This document shows, in pieces, positions 33,170 to 44,398 of a stretch of DNA of 64,000 bases. Source of the DNA: Nannobrachium achirus (lineage: Eukaryota > Chordata > Actinopteri > Myctophiformes > Myctophidae); contig OY997652.1 in assembly GCA_963921795.1 (NCBI GenBank), forward strand, positions 56,830,838-56,894,837, given 5' to 3'. Made by a program: the position numbers and the translations under genes. Every line of letters begins with the position of its first letter. Position 1 is the stretch's first letter. Under the pieces are notes generated by a model. It was not told the origin of the DNA and did not search any database. It saw nothing but the letters and a program-made list of their open reading frames with translations.

Positions 33170-33672
33170 TCATACAGGCTCCAGCCGCATACTTGACAGA
33201 GTTCAAAACAATGTGTTTACTCTTACAGAGCTTCTCATCAACAGCAATGGGTACCTCCAAGTTCTTAAAATGAGCCTGCAAGTTCACTGGAAGTTCTTGA
33301 AGGGACAAGTCACTGACTGTTGGTTGTGCATCATCTTTGATGAGATTTCCAATCCCAACACTGCTGAAGCGCGCCACATAGCTCTTGAAGTCGACGTGGG
33401 ACTGCCGTCCTGCCTGGGCGACATCCACGTAGCCGGCGTCGTTCACGTCTCCGCTCGTGCCGTGGCCAGTTTCGTTGGCGTCGTAAGCAGCGTCACAACT
33501 AGTGCAGCTTCTGTTTGCCGTGTGGTGATGGTGGTGGGGAATGCTGAGGTACAGGGCACCCAAGCTGCTGCAGGAGAAGCCAGCCGGGTGCACATCCTCC
33601 TAGGAGCCATGGGAGGACTTGATAAGCGGACGACTGGGACAGGCTGGAGCACAGGGGACACTGTCGTACGCG
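33170..33672 (-). pseudogene. Exon-like segment, function unknown
   Basis: On the minus strand a pyrimidine-rich acceptor ('cctcccccttcttcag') precedes it and a plausible donor (GAG|GTGGAC) follows near 33170. The best frame (156 codons, 33593-33123) contains a His-rich run and a block with GNLIKDDAQPTVSDLSLQ. No single frame stays open from acceptor to donor, so it is likely frameshifted. It may belong to the element with AAGAACC ends. I do not recognise the family. Confidence 0.35.
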
Positions 33673-33779
33673 TTCTGAAGAAGGGGGAGGTTCAGTTAGT
33701 CACATTTAAGATAGTTAAGTCTATCCTTTTCATACAAAATGGAAAATGGTTAGCGGTAGGTTTGTGTGGATGATAGACG

Positions 33780-35144
33780 ATAGGAATAACAGCACCTCCT
33801 AGTCTTACTGTTCTAAATGTTCACTTTCTCTTTCTGGGGCCAAAAAGATGTATGTGTGCATGCACAATTAGTGCATTTATTATCCTGTTAGTGTTTACAC
33901 TTAGAATTACAATTGAGGAAACAGATTGCTCCAATCTGATTTCAATGCATCTAGTGCAGTTTCTCAGCCCTTTTGGGGTCTAGTGTGTCCCTTATCCAAC
34001 ATCCAATGTCATGATACAAATACTTTATATGATTCTGAATTTTTTACTTTTATGCCAGTACCTTTTGTATACAGAACGTTGTAGTCGAGGTTGTTTTGTC
34101 TGATATCCTCCCAGCTCTCGTGCTCAGCAGGGACGACTGCCTTTCTGGTTCCATACGGGCACTGCTACCGATACAGCTGCAACACACACATGCACACACA
34201 CAATTATTGTGGGTAAAAGACAGTATGTGCAAAAGGATAGTGCCTGCATGATGCTGGGGATAAACCAGAATAACAGCAGTTCAAAACCAAAAGCTTTAAT
34301 CTTTTACTGAAGAACTGGTGGTGCTGTGTTCAGAGCTATATATAGTCGATAGCGTTGCCTACTGAATGTGAGGGCCTTTGCTACTAGTTACTAGATACTA
34401 GCAGAACCTCTAGTTTGGTTACATTTGCAATACTGAGTAATTTCAGTGCGGACACAGTGACCCCTTCCTCCACTTACCATAGAATACCAGCAGACACATG
34501 CTGATGGCGGTGGCCTTTCCCAGCTTACAGTGCTGACCTCAGAACCCTTCCTGGCAGCGGCAGCTACTCTTGAAATGATTTAAAAAAGAAAAAATGCTGC
34601 ATTCATTCTTTTAAAATGTAAATTACATTTACAGAATTGTATAAACCTTTTAAGTCATCTTATACTGCATAAACCTTAATTACCACTTTTGATGATGATG
34701 ACCCACTTTTCAACCCATCTTCATTAATGCTCGCAATTTTGTCTCTACTCTGTGTCTTATAGGAGGGCTGTGGGAAGTTCAGAAATCCATCTACCAATGA
34801 CATCGATTGGAAGATTCTTTTTATTTTATATTTTAAATATTTTTATTATAGTGAAAACAATGGCTTCCATTATAACATTGCAACTTTTCAAGAATAGAAA
34901 GCCTAGTTTCTATTTGTTTTGATTCCCCATTGATGATGTCACTGGTAGACGGAGTTCTATGAATTTTGCTATTTTATCATGAACATTAGTAAGGACCAAT
35001 TAAATGAAGTTTAATGTACAGTAGGGTCAACAAAATGTTTATATTTAACATTAGTCCAATACTTGTCAAACATCGATTTCACCATTAATATAAAACATAG
35101 GCCTACATAAATTATAATCTAAAAACACAGAATTTTCCATATTA
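33780..35144. other. Unassigned interior of the 8.1 kb element
   Basis: AT-rich sequence with a short CA/CACACA patch at 34180-34202 and no convincing frame. A polypyrimidine-AG/exon-like stretch occurs near 34480-34570, too short to call. Confidence 0.45.
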
Positions 35145-35148
35145 CTGA

Positions 35149-35731
35149 TGTCGTATCCTGTGAAACTCATATTCGCCAAACTTTGCCATTTATTGTAGTG
35201 CATGATATTGTACAGTATAATGGTAAGGCTGTTAATTCACTCAAGTCTGCCGGCTTGTCTCTCATTGCAACACAAGGGCTTATTTGCATCTACCCCCCAG
35301 TGCTCCTGGGTGGAACAAAGTCACAGGGCACTATCTTTGTGTAGGAATGTCACCTGCTGTGATTAGCTATTGTTAGGGGTTTACTGTCAACAAGGCCTTC
35401 TGCCACAAGGCCACAAGTCAGTGTATTGACCAGATGCTAATTTACTCAGCCTGTCTGGACAAATGAAGGGGTCCGCCTTCATTTGCTTTAAAAGACCATA
35501 GAATTTGTATGTACTGGGTGCATTTCCCGGGAGGCCGGCAGGCTGACCGGTTGTTCTAGAAGGCTCAGGCCTGATAGGCTTCATATATGCAATAAACCTG
35601 ACTGGAAACTCTGACCATCTCAACATCTTTGCCTGTCTGTTCCTGATTGCCTGCTACTCTGTTTCTTAACATCTCCTCTCCAAGCAACAAAGTTGAGTAG
35701 ATAGCTGAACTCATGGCTCTAAGATACGTCA
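35149..35731 (+). repeat. 5' LTR
   Basis: 583 bp, TG...CA. It contains an AATAAA polyadenylation signal (about 35590) followed by a TG/T-rich stretch (35628-35645), consistent with an R/U5 boundary. The 79-codon frame on the minus strand inside it is not a gene. Confidence 0.92.
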
Positions 35732-35739
35732 TAGAATAG

Positions 35740-35757
35740 TGGGGGCTCTAATATGGG
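35740..35757 (+). promoter_or_regulatory. Primer binding site, tRNA-Pro-like
   Basis: Eight bases after the LTR comes TGGGGGCTC, identical to the first nine bases of the proline-tRNA primer site used by many retroviruses. The following bases (TAATATGGG) diverge. Confidence 0.6.
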
Positions 35758-37809
35758 TACTAATCTACGCCAGGTATTTTTCCTGTGGTGAGTTTTCTAT
35801 TTTGGCTTACTATGAGGGCAGGATTTTTATTTGTGCGTCGTTTTTGTCAAAGGACTCGGGACCGTGGAAGAGCTGTGTTTTTTCCTATTTTTCCTCTTTG
35901 TTGCGTTCGACGGAGGAAGGTTTTTTTGAGGAGCTGTAGCGTCAGTGTCAACGAGCGTCTCGATGGTCGAGGGAGGATGACGGACGGACGGCAACGTGGG
36001 AACCCGCGGACCGCGGCTACACTACAACAGCGGTGATGACGACAACGCGACGGAGGACGCCGTGCGGGTGAGAGATGTCCACGACGGCAGCGGCTGCCTC
36101 AACTCAACTCATCTGCAAGCCTGGAACCTCGCAGCGCAAGTCTGTGATGACACTACGCTACATGGCCTCACAGATGGACCTCTGTGATGAGGAATTGGAG
36201 AAGAAAAAGTGTGGTGAATCCATGTCTGGTTCACCGCAGGGGGGAGAAGTCAGCAGATCGATCCAGTCGGACAGTAAAAACTTTTCGGGAACAATAGCAG
36301 CAGCAGTAGGCCTAGGTGAGAGCCAAGGGAGGTCCGGTGATTTTCGTTCACCCGGGATCATGGGCTTTCCTGCCGCCTGTCTGTAGCCTACAGCACATCA
36401 CCCACCAAAGCTCAATGCAGGGCCGAGGGGGGGGGTGTTGGAACTTTTCAATCGGGACATTCCATTCCACAAAGCGGCAGTAGGTGAGACAAGGACATTT
36501 TTGTGAGAAGACTACAGAAGCGACATATACGAAGAGGTCAATTATTTTTTATTCAATATCATGTAATAATAATCAGTTAAATGTATGTATGTATTTTATG
36601 TTCTTGGTGATTTTGAGCTAAGCAAATGAACAGGGGGACCATTAATCGGAGTCCCTATACTAGATCTTAAAGGCATATTTGCCACGAAATTTTGTGATTA
36701 TTTTCTATTTGCGGCCTAAATTCTGCGTTTCTTGGAAGAGGTATTACAGGACTGCACCGGATATAACGTAGAGTGTGGGTACGCGGGTCATAGCTTCTTG
36801 TTTATTATATGTATCATGTTTTATTACTTTTTTATTATGTATGAATGATTCTGGGAATGGCCTGAGTTTAAATGGACCAGGCATTACTCAGAGTATGTTC
36901 GACTGTTCATTATTATGCTATTTGACCCAGCAGTGATCGTAATTTGTTCTTCCCGAACAAAGGGGTCACTTTTCTCAAATTCCGTTGGTATGGTGTGGTA
37001 CACTGTTATTTCTCAACTTTGAAGCACAGTGTTTTTAAGTAAAATGGATTTGATCTAATATTTCTTAAATTGTCAGTAGTGAAAACACGTCAAAGAGGTT
37101 CTGTTTTAGACAGAATTATTAGAAATACGGCAGGTTTCTGTGATGTTGAAGGTATTTCAGTGCAAACGGGATAAGCCAGTTGGTGGTGTTAATACACAAG
37201 TATGCCAAGTACAAATTCACGTTTTTTTTCCTGAAGTATTGATTGTCACGTCTTGTCTCTTTTTATTTTTGTCTGAATATGGTCAAATAAGTGTTAAAGT
37301 TCATTATTTGGCATTCATTCGATTTAGGAAAGCCAATAAGCTATTATCAACAAGTGTTTGTATGTACTTGTGTACCATTGTAAACCACCATTTCTAGATT
37401 GTGTAACTGGTTATAATTGTGCAATTAATTTGCAATGGAGTGGAATAAAGCCTGAAAAGGACACCCGTATTAGGTTAACTGATTCAGTTTAACTCAAGCA
37501 AAGTAATGGTGGTATGGCCAGTCCATATCACAAGGTGTTACATACGGGATAAAGTTAAATGTTTCAGTAGGCTAAAGTAGTGTGGTTGTCCAAATAAAGC
37601 TTTTCCATTTGCACTCCATGCCAAGGTCTTTGTGTTGGTTTAGGCCAGGTAAACCGACCACATTTCAAGAACCTGTAACCACCACATGTACATGAAATCT
37701 TGAATCTGTATGTACCATGTCGAACTGTATTTTTCTTCTTTTCATGTCGTTCCACTTATGAATATGGTTTCACTTTTGTATTTTGAAGATCACAGGTGTC
37801 TGTGGTCTT
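35758..37809 (+). other. Internal region of the LTR element, no retroviral genes
   Basis: The first 650 bp are CpG-rich (35840-36400) with a 103-codon frame at 36075-36386 that has no gag-like motif I can name. The rest is AT-rich. A G-run occurs at 36429-36438. Neither zinc knuckles nor polymerase motifs are seen. Confidence 0.6.
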
Positions 37810-37819
37810 AGGGAGGAAA
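37810..37819 (+). promoter_or_regulatory. Polypurine tract
   Basis: AGGGAGGAAA lies directly before the TG of the 3' LTR, as required for plus-strand priming. Confidence 0.8.
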
Positions 37820-38402
37820 TGTCGTATCCTGTGAAACTCATATTCGCCAAACTTTGCCATTTATTGTAGTGCATGATATTGTACAGTATAATGGTAAGGC
37901 TGTTAATTCACTCAAGTCTGCCGGCTTGTCTCTCATTGCAACACAAGGGCTTATTTGCATCTACCCCCCAGTGCTCCTGGGTGGAACAAAGTCACAGGGC
38001 ACTATCTTTGTGTAGGAATGTCACCTGCTGTGATTAGCTATTGTTAGGGGTTTACTGTCAACAAGGCCTTCTGCCACAAGGCCACAAGTCAGTGTATTGA
38101 CCAGATGCTAATTTACTCAGCCTGTCTGGACAAATGAAGGGGTCCGCCTTCATTTGCTTTAAAAGACCATAGAATTTGTATGTACTGGGTGCATTTCCCG
38201 GGAGGCCGGCAGGCTGACCGGTTGTTCTAGAAGGCTCAGGCCTGATAGGCTTCATATATGCAATAAACCTGACTGGAAACTCTGACCATCTCAACATCTT
38301 TGCCTGTCTGTTCCTGATTGCCTGCTACTCTGTTTCTTAACATCTCCTCTCCAAGCAACAAAGTTGAGTAGATAGCTGAACTCATGGCTCTAAGATACGT
38401 CA
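37820..38402 (+). repeat. 3' LTR
   Basis: Same length and apparently same sequence as the 5' LTR; the flank CTGA follows. Confidence 0.92.
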
Positions 38403-38468
38403 CTGACATTTAATTATTTTGTGCCATTATCTTGTGTGGATGTGTCATTGCACACATGCAATTGTCAC

Positions 38469-38486
38469 TCACACACACACACACAC

Positions 38487-38582
<96 letters not shown>
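38469..38582. repeat. (CA)n microsatellite
   Basis: About 114 bp of CA with a short CGCGCG interruption near 38495. The overlapping open frames are artefacts. Confidence 0.98.
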
Positions 38583-38585
<3 letters not shown>

Positions 38586-38799
38586 AACTTACTTTGCTTT
38601 CTCACAGCCCATTTTGTCTTCATTTGCTGCCAGCAAATCTCTTCACACGTTCTGGATACAGAGAAATACAGAGCTCAACTGAGTCAATTTCCCCCTCTTT
38701 TTAAACACAATGACCTGTCATTTAAATAACACAGACCGCACATTACTCAAAATGCCTTCAACAACTTTACTAAACTTGACTTTTAAGCTAGTTTACATG

Positions 38800-39403
38800 G
38801 GTGCGTTCGGAAACCCGCACCGAGTGTGTGCTCGGTGTAGTGAGTGCAGTGGGCGTGACGTTGGAGAGTGCGTTCAGTGTGGCTTATTTACGAACGACCA
38901 GTTTTAACAGGGAGCTGTCAGCTGTGTGCTTTTTCACTCTGAACTCTGTAGCCTAAACTTTCTGAAAAGCAGCAGTTGCTAAGTATGCTAACGTAACATT
39001 GACATTGAAAGGAGATGTAATTCATAGCATTGGCATACCTGCTGTTAGTTTACACGTTAATGTGTGTGAAACTATCAAGGCCAAACGACCAATTAAGCTG
39101 CAAATGCTGCATTTTGCGGTAATTTCCTCCGTTGCAAACTTCTAATAAAGCCTTCAATCAATCAATCAATCAATTGTTCACAGCTGAGAAGCGTTCGAGA
39201 CATGGCTATGAAAACCAACCAATCAGAACACCGAACCACCGCACCACACCGCCTAACCCCATCTTCTGAGTAGGGTTGGTGAGTGCGTGCACTCAACACA
39301 CCAGTGCGCCGCGCACTGGATTTCCGAACGACAACGCACCAAGTGCACCGAATAAACGAACGACAACATGGCACACCAGTGCGTTGAGTGCGCATTTCCG
39401 AAC
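38800..39403. mobile_element. MITE with GTGCGTTCGGAAA ends, copy 1
   Basis: The left end reads GGTGCGTTCGGAAACCCGCA and the right end 'gcatttccgaacgcg'. A near-complete inverted copy lies at 51265-51816. The ends and the GC-rich subterminal 'cgcactggtgtgttgagtgc' phrases define the family. A possible CATG duplication flanks this copy. There is no coding capacity. Confidence 0.75.
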
Positions 39404-39749
39404 GCGCATGCCTTCTTTCTTAGCTTTCAGCTAACAGTCAATTGAATTAGCAGCTGCAGCTAACAGCTAACTAGTAACCAACAGTATTGTCTCTTCCCTC
39501 TGCCCTGGCTCCAGGCTGTCACAACAAACACATGTAACTACTGCTCGTTATGATGGCAGTGGAACATTCTAACGTCAACTAAAACATGTCCAAAGTCGAA
39601 AAAACCTTACCTTTCTTCCAGAATGAAGGAAATGTTGAAGGATGGAGATGCCAAATAGCTAAATAAAACTCCAGTTTCAACGGAGATGTGACGCAGCATA
39701 GAAGGAAAAAGTGGGCGGGGCCGACATAATGCTGGCCCGCTTGTTGTGT

Positions 39750-39795
39750 GTGTGTGTGTGTGTGCGTGTGTGTGCGCGTGTGCGCGAGTGTGCGC

Positions 39796-39861
<66 letters not shown>
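39750..39861. repeat. (TG)n then (GA)n microsatellite
   Basis: GT-rich tract followed by about 65 bp of GA. The open frames over it are artefacts. Confidence 0.97.
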
Positions 39862-39864
<3 letters not shown>

Positions 39865-39899
39865 ACTGTAAAGCTATGCCCAATACAAAGGGACAACAG

Positions 39900-40620
39900 G
39901 TTTTAGTTTGGTCATGATTCACCAATAGCCTAAAACATTAGATTCTAGACAGGCCTATTTGAAAAATCATGTTATATGTTATATATTATATACAATTATA
40001 TTAGCCTACATATTTAGTAAATACCCATTTTTGGGTGTTTTTCAAATATGTTTTGACAGAATAAGATGTTTTATGGTCATGATTCACCAGGACTGGATGT
40101 CTTCTGGTTCCAGGTTTATAATAATTTATATGCATATTTTCAGAAATCTTTATGACAGCAAAATGACCGCAACTGCTGTGCCCCACATAATATGGTTTGG
40201 GCATGCTCACACTTATGTTGCGCCACCAAGCCAACTGATATGCCCATATATGGAGATCTCTGTATCTGTCAATCCCTTTTATATCCCTGATGTCATATAT
40301 ATCCATATATGGGCATGCTACCTTTGTACCCATAGGCTATATGGAGCAGACTGATTTGTTTGCACCTGATGCCATGACAACACATTTAGGTTAGATACAC
40401 TTCATATTTGGGTGTAGCTGTATGGTTACGGCTGAGTCAGTGACATCAGAGATAAGCCTGCCGGCTGGCTAAAAGGTCCTCCTTTAAAACAATTTTAATA
40501 TAGGATATTGTTTTTTATAAATCTTTCCATCTCTGCATCTGCCAAATGCCTACATTGAAAATTGTAATTGTTTTAATATGTAGGTTATAATTTACATTTG
40601 CAAAATACATACTGTAACCT
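39900..40620. other. Non-coding stretch with inverted CATATATGG modules
   Basis: 'gcccatatatggagatctc' (about 40241) and 'tccatatatgggcatgc' (about 40300) face each other over a 50 bp spacer. They match the modules at 1500-1905. No gene is present. Confidence 0.5.
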
Positions 40621-40785
40621 CCATATAGGCCTAAGAACCTTTTAAAACCCAAAGAACCATAGGAGGAATCTGAAGAACCATTTGCTAAATAAAATGGTTC
40701 TTTAGTAGGCGATGGTTCTTCAAAGAACCATATAGCCTTTTAAAGAACCATTTAAGAACCATTATTTTTCTATACTTCAGCTTTT

Positions 40786-41276
40786 GTCTTGTGGTACAAA
40801 GCAGGAATTACCTCCTCAGTGAAATGGGTTCGTGAAGGAATCGTGTAACGGGGATCAATTACCTTCATCATGTGCACAAATCCTTTGCACTCCACTGTAT
40901 TCTCTCATGTCCGCAGCGAGAAAAACACCAATCGCCCGGTAATGTCCTGTGCCCTCTTTGAGCCCTCAGGGTATGGTTCTTTAAAAGCTCCATGTAGTGT
41001 TTGTTGCATTAATGATCCCCCCTTTTTTTGTCGTGTTGTGGTTTTCTCGATATCCACACTGGGGTGATGTCTGAGTAAATGACTCTTCATGTTTGTAGTA
41101 TTTCCAGTGTTGTAAGTTATAGTTGTGTAACACTTGCGACATATCGTAGCCGTTTTATCCACAATTCTTGCACCATTCTCGTCATACCTAACCTGAAAAC
41201 CAAAGTGGTCCCAAACGCCAGATTTGCTGGACTGTGGTGGATCTTCTATTTCGGGTTGTGCTCTCTGTGTAGCCAT
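40786..41276 (-). pseudogene. ZBED-type hAT transposase, N-terminal BED zinc finger
   Basis: From the ATG at 41276 the frame shows SGVWDHFGFQV, then a C-x2-C pair (ICRKC) and a distal H-x4-H-type pair (KSHLLRHH). This is the BED zinc-finger layout that binds transposon ends. A single-base deletion near 40938 (in a run of Gs) and a second slip near 40900 break the frame. In-register transposase-like sequence can be followed to 40786, ending in a YHKTKAEV segment. The gene is then interrupted by 32652-40772. It is a dead transposase, not a domesticated ZBED gene. Confidence 0.85.
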
Positions 41277-41955
41277 TGTATCAACAGGTTAGCTTAGCAA
41301 CATGTAGCGTCAGCGTCTCTCTCTGCCCCTGGCCAGTGCCTGCATGTTTTTCCTGTGTGTGTGTGTGTGTGTGAGGAGGAGGGGAGGAGCGCTGGAGCTG
41401 GTCATAGAGCTATAATAGTAGAGCAGGTTGGTATAGGCTTCACAACAGAGTGCAGATCTGTCTTAACACATCGAATGCCCACGTTAATTCAGGGTTTACC
41501 CTCACAGGGGCCCATCGTCTCCATGGCAACACGTCATTTACGTACCTTCGCTTCGTGGAAAAAGCATCCGTAATACGTTGAGTAAATGTAATCCAAGTAT
41601 GTCCAGTTTATTTTCACGATGATCTTTTCTTTCAGTCAGGACAGCTTTTTACCAATCTTGGGCCACAGCGTGTGTATCACGGGCGGTAGAAAGGGTCGCG
41701 TTTTGAACATGGTGATTGAAAAAGCTAGACCAGGAGAGGAATCCGCCATGTTATGTTACCTCCGCAGCGTCACTGGGAAAATAGTATCCATGATACGAGT
41801 AAATGTAATCCACGGATGTCCTGTTTATTTTTACGATAAAGTTTTCTTTCAGTCAGGACATCTTTTTATCAAACCTGGGCCACAGCGTTTGTGTCACGGT
41901 AGGTAGAAAGGACCGCGCATTGAACATGGCGATTGAAAAAGCTAGACTAGGAGAA
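41277..41955. other. Upstream flank of the hAT gene with duplicated segment
   Basis: A GT tract lies at 41357-41372. Between 41600 and 41970 a unit of about 200 bp is present twice in tandem. It contains 'gtccagttta/gtcctgttta', 'tttctttcagtcaggac' and 'gaaaaagctagac'. No gene was recognised. Confidence 0.55.
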
Positions 41956-42214
41956 GAATCCGCCATGTTACGTGTATCTCCGCCGAGACTCCGTTACCGT
42001 CCGAGGCAAACGGCATGAGTAGTTTGCTGCATGGTACCGGGTCTCAAAACTGGCTGTGTGTACTTACATGGCCAATAGGAATTATCTGTAATTGCTTAAG
42101 CCCCGCCCCCTCTGCCCTCCTATTGGCTGGGCTTTAAACAGCCATGTCTCCACTTCCCAAATTGATACTGGTCTCAAACTCGGTGGGTGGTCCCACAGTC
42201 CCTATGGCTAACCT

Positions 42215-42640
42215 ATAATGCTAACAAATGTTAATGATAATAAATGCTAATGCCAATGCTAAAAAATGCTAATGTTAATAAATACTAATGCTAATAATAA
42301 CAAATGCTAATGCTAACAAATGCTAATGATAATGATAACAAATGCTAATGCTAAATATGCTAATGCTAACACATGCTGATGCTAACAAATGTTAATGTTA
42401 ACAAATGTTAATGCTAATGCTTATAAATTCTAATGCTAACAAATGCCAATGTTAACAAATGCTAATGCTAATACATGCTAACGTTAACAAACGCTAATGC
42501 TAATACATGCTAATGCTAATACATGCTAATGCTAACAAATGCTAATGATAATATATGCTAATGCTAACAAATGCTAATGCTAACAAAAGCTAATCTATTG
42601 TTAAAAATTATAATGATGTTAATGCAAAAATGCTAATGCT
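42215..42640. repeat. GCTAAT minisatellite
   Basis: Tandem 'aatgctaatgctaacaaatg' units. A reversed array follows at 42738-42870, so the pair is palindromic around about 42690. Confidence 0.92.
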
Positions 42641-43209
42641 AACACCAACTGCTATACAAGGTTGCACACACTTAGTGAGCTGCAGGCACACAAAATTCCT
42701 ACGAAATTTTAAGTGTGCCTGCAGCTCGCTAAGTGTGTGCATTAGCATTTTTAATATTAGATTTGTAGCATTAGCATTTGTAGCATTAGCATTAACATTT
42801 TTTAACATTAACATTAGCATTAGCATTTTAGCATCAGCATTAGCGGAAGTAGCGTTTAGCATTAGCGGTTAGCCGTTGGGACTGTGGCACCACCCACCGA
42901 GTTTGAGACCAGTATTGTGTTGGGAAGTGGAGTTATGGCTGTTTAAAGCCCACAGCCCAGCCAATAGGAAGGCAGAGGGGGTGGGGCTTAAGCAATTACA
43001 GATCATTCCTATTGGCCGCTTAAGTACACATACCAAATCCCGAGAAAGTACAATGCTACTAACTGGAGTTATGGCTGTCAGAGCAAGGAGAGGGAAGCGC
43101 GCACATCTTCAAAAAATGTTTCAGGTGCCGAACCAAAAAATACACACCATAGGAAGAAGAGATGTCCGCACACTGTTCTGCAGCTCCAGCGACAAATTTA
43201 TTTATTAAG

Positions 43210-43252
43210 AGGAAACAACGTTTCGACCCATGTGGGTCTTCATCAGGTCTGG
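43210..43252 (-). ncRNA. Hammerhead ribozyme-like motif
   Basis: The minus strand reads CTGATGA, a five-pair stem II (GACCC/GGGTC with loop ACAT after one A), then GAAACGTTG. A two-pair stem III from the ACGT palindrome would place GUU at the cleavage site. The bases after it (GTTT) pair with those before CTGATGA (AGAC). This satisfies the hammerhead core in the minimal form known from Penelope-like elements. A parent PLE coding region is not seen nearby. Confidence 0.6.
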
Positions 43253-44398
43253 TGAATAGGGGCTTAAGTAATAAGTCCCTATTGGCCGTTTAAGTCCAAA
43301 CACCAAGTTTCAAGATGAACTGGAGTTCTGGCTGTTTAAAGCCCAGCCAATAGGAATACAGAGGGGGTGGGGCTTAATCAATTACAGCTCGTCCCTATTG
43401 GCCGGAAAAAGTCCAAAGTTGTGTGAGCGTTTTAAAGTTTAAATCACGTCGCTAGGCAAAAGTATGGCAGAGTAATGTGGCACCATTTTATTTTTATTTT
43501 TTTTAATTAAAGATCTGCTGACACGCCCAGAAGTTTAACATTATGATACAGTAGGTCACGTCGTCTTTCTCCAGTCTGAAAAGGAGGCGGGGCCGTATCA
43601 GTTAGTAGTGAATGTATACTTTGTCCGTTGTGCGGTGCCGCGACAACGTGATGTGTTGTTGTTAGCTTGTAGCGCCGCACCGCACGGCTATTTTCGAGAG
43701 CTCGCGCACACACGCACACACACATAGGCTACACACACAGTGTATGAGCCACGGACTTCAGTCCTCCGGTGTGCTCCGGTGAAGACAGCAGGACAGATCT
43801 TCCAATTGGCTGGGCTTTAAACAGCCATAACTCTCAGTGGGTGGTCCCACACTCCCAACCGTCCGCTACACAAGGTTGCACACAAACAGCGAGCTGCAGG
43901 CACACTTAAAATTTCGTAGAAATTGTCTTTTCTAGTTCTTTTTTTGAGTCCCCCATTCAAAGTCAATGGGGTTTTTGGCGTTGTTTTTTGCAAGCCTCAC
44001 GTTTTGATGTCTACATTGCGGTGGTGTCGTAAATTGTGCAGCAGTTATTACGTGCCGAAATTTGCGGTGCAGCTAACCTACAGGCTGAACAGTGAACACT
44101 GCTGCAGGGCTCCAGACAAACCAACGTCCCATTTTAAACATATTTCTAATTAATTATAATTATTATAATAATTATTGTTGTTGTTGTTACTTAGCAGCTG
44201 ATAAACTATCCTGGGCAATCATTTCTATTTTTATATTTTGATTTGTGGCTACAGGCTGTTTGCAGGACCCCCACTACATATTGTATCAACATTCTGTTGC
44301 AAATGAAATCTTAATAGATGTCATAGATGGCTCCATAGACTTGTTTGACAGCACTGTGTATTTATCAAACATTTAAAAGTCTCATCAGTAGGCTACTT

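Larger units (their letters stand above)
35149..38402 (+). mobile_element. Young non-autonomous LTR retroelement with tRNA-Pro-like primer site
   Basis: Two 583 bp direct repeats (35149-35731 and 37820-38402), identical as far as I could compare them, begin TG and end CA. CTGA flanks the element on both sides (35145-35148 and 38403-38406), a 4 bp duplication. The interior is only 2.1 kb and lacks gag, protease, reverse transcriptase, integrase and envelope frames. It must depend on an autonomous relative. A 4 bp duplication and a proline-type primer site fit an endogenous-retrovirus-like lineage; gypsy-type is an alternative. Orientation follows the primer site and polypurine tract. Confidence 0.9.
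32652..40772. mobile_element. 8.1 kb element with AAGAACC-rich ends, CACTA-like, inserted in the hAT gene
   Basis: The transposase frame stops at 40773 and resumes at 32651, with TAC on both sides (32649-32651 and 40773-40775), which would be a 3 bp duplication. Ends are ACACAGAAAAAAAAAGGTTC and the complement of TAGAAAAATAATGGTTC. Both are followed by many GGTTCTTT/AAAGAACC palindromic subrepeats (32670-32940 and 40635-40765). Short duplications and dense subterminal repeats suit CACTA/EnSpm elements. I could not find a transposase, though one exon-like segment is present (33170-33672). It houses the LTR element 35149-38402. Confidence 0.6.
41960..43470. repeat. Composite repeat block with minisatellite and Penelope-related insert
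   Basis: Modules shared with 7760-11178 include 'ttaagccccgccccctctg', 'gtctcaaactcggtgggtgg' and their complements, facing each other around the GCTAAT (42215-42640) and GCATTA (42738-42870) minisatellites. At about 43080-43255 a foreign segment ends in a hammerhead-like motif. Confidence 0.75.

Noticed and set aside
35387..35626. 79-codon minus-strand frame, found again at 38058-38297
   Set aside because: It lies within the two LTRs and repeats for that reason. No homology is suspected.
38419..38729. Open frames of poly-His/Thr type over (CA)n, and similar ones at 25927-26290, 39579-39925, 56095-56574 and 60142-60427
   Set aside because: They are products of dinucleotide tracts.
30690..41276. 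A domesticated ZBED host gene
   Set aside because: The parts are split by an 8.1 kb insertion, a MITE and a TA expansion, and show frameshifts. This is a dead transposon.
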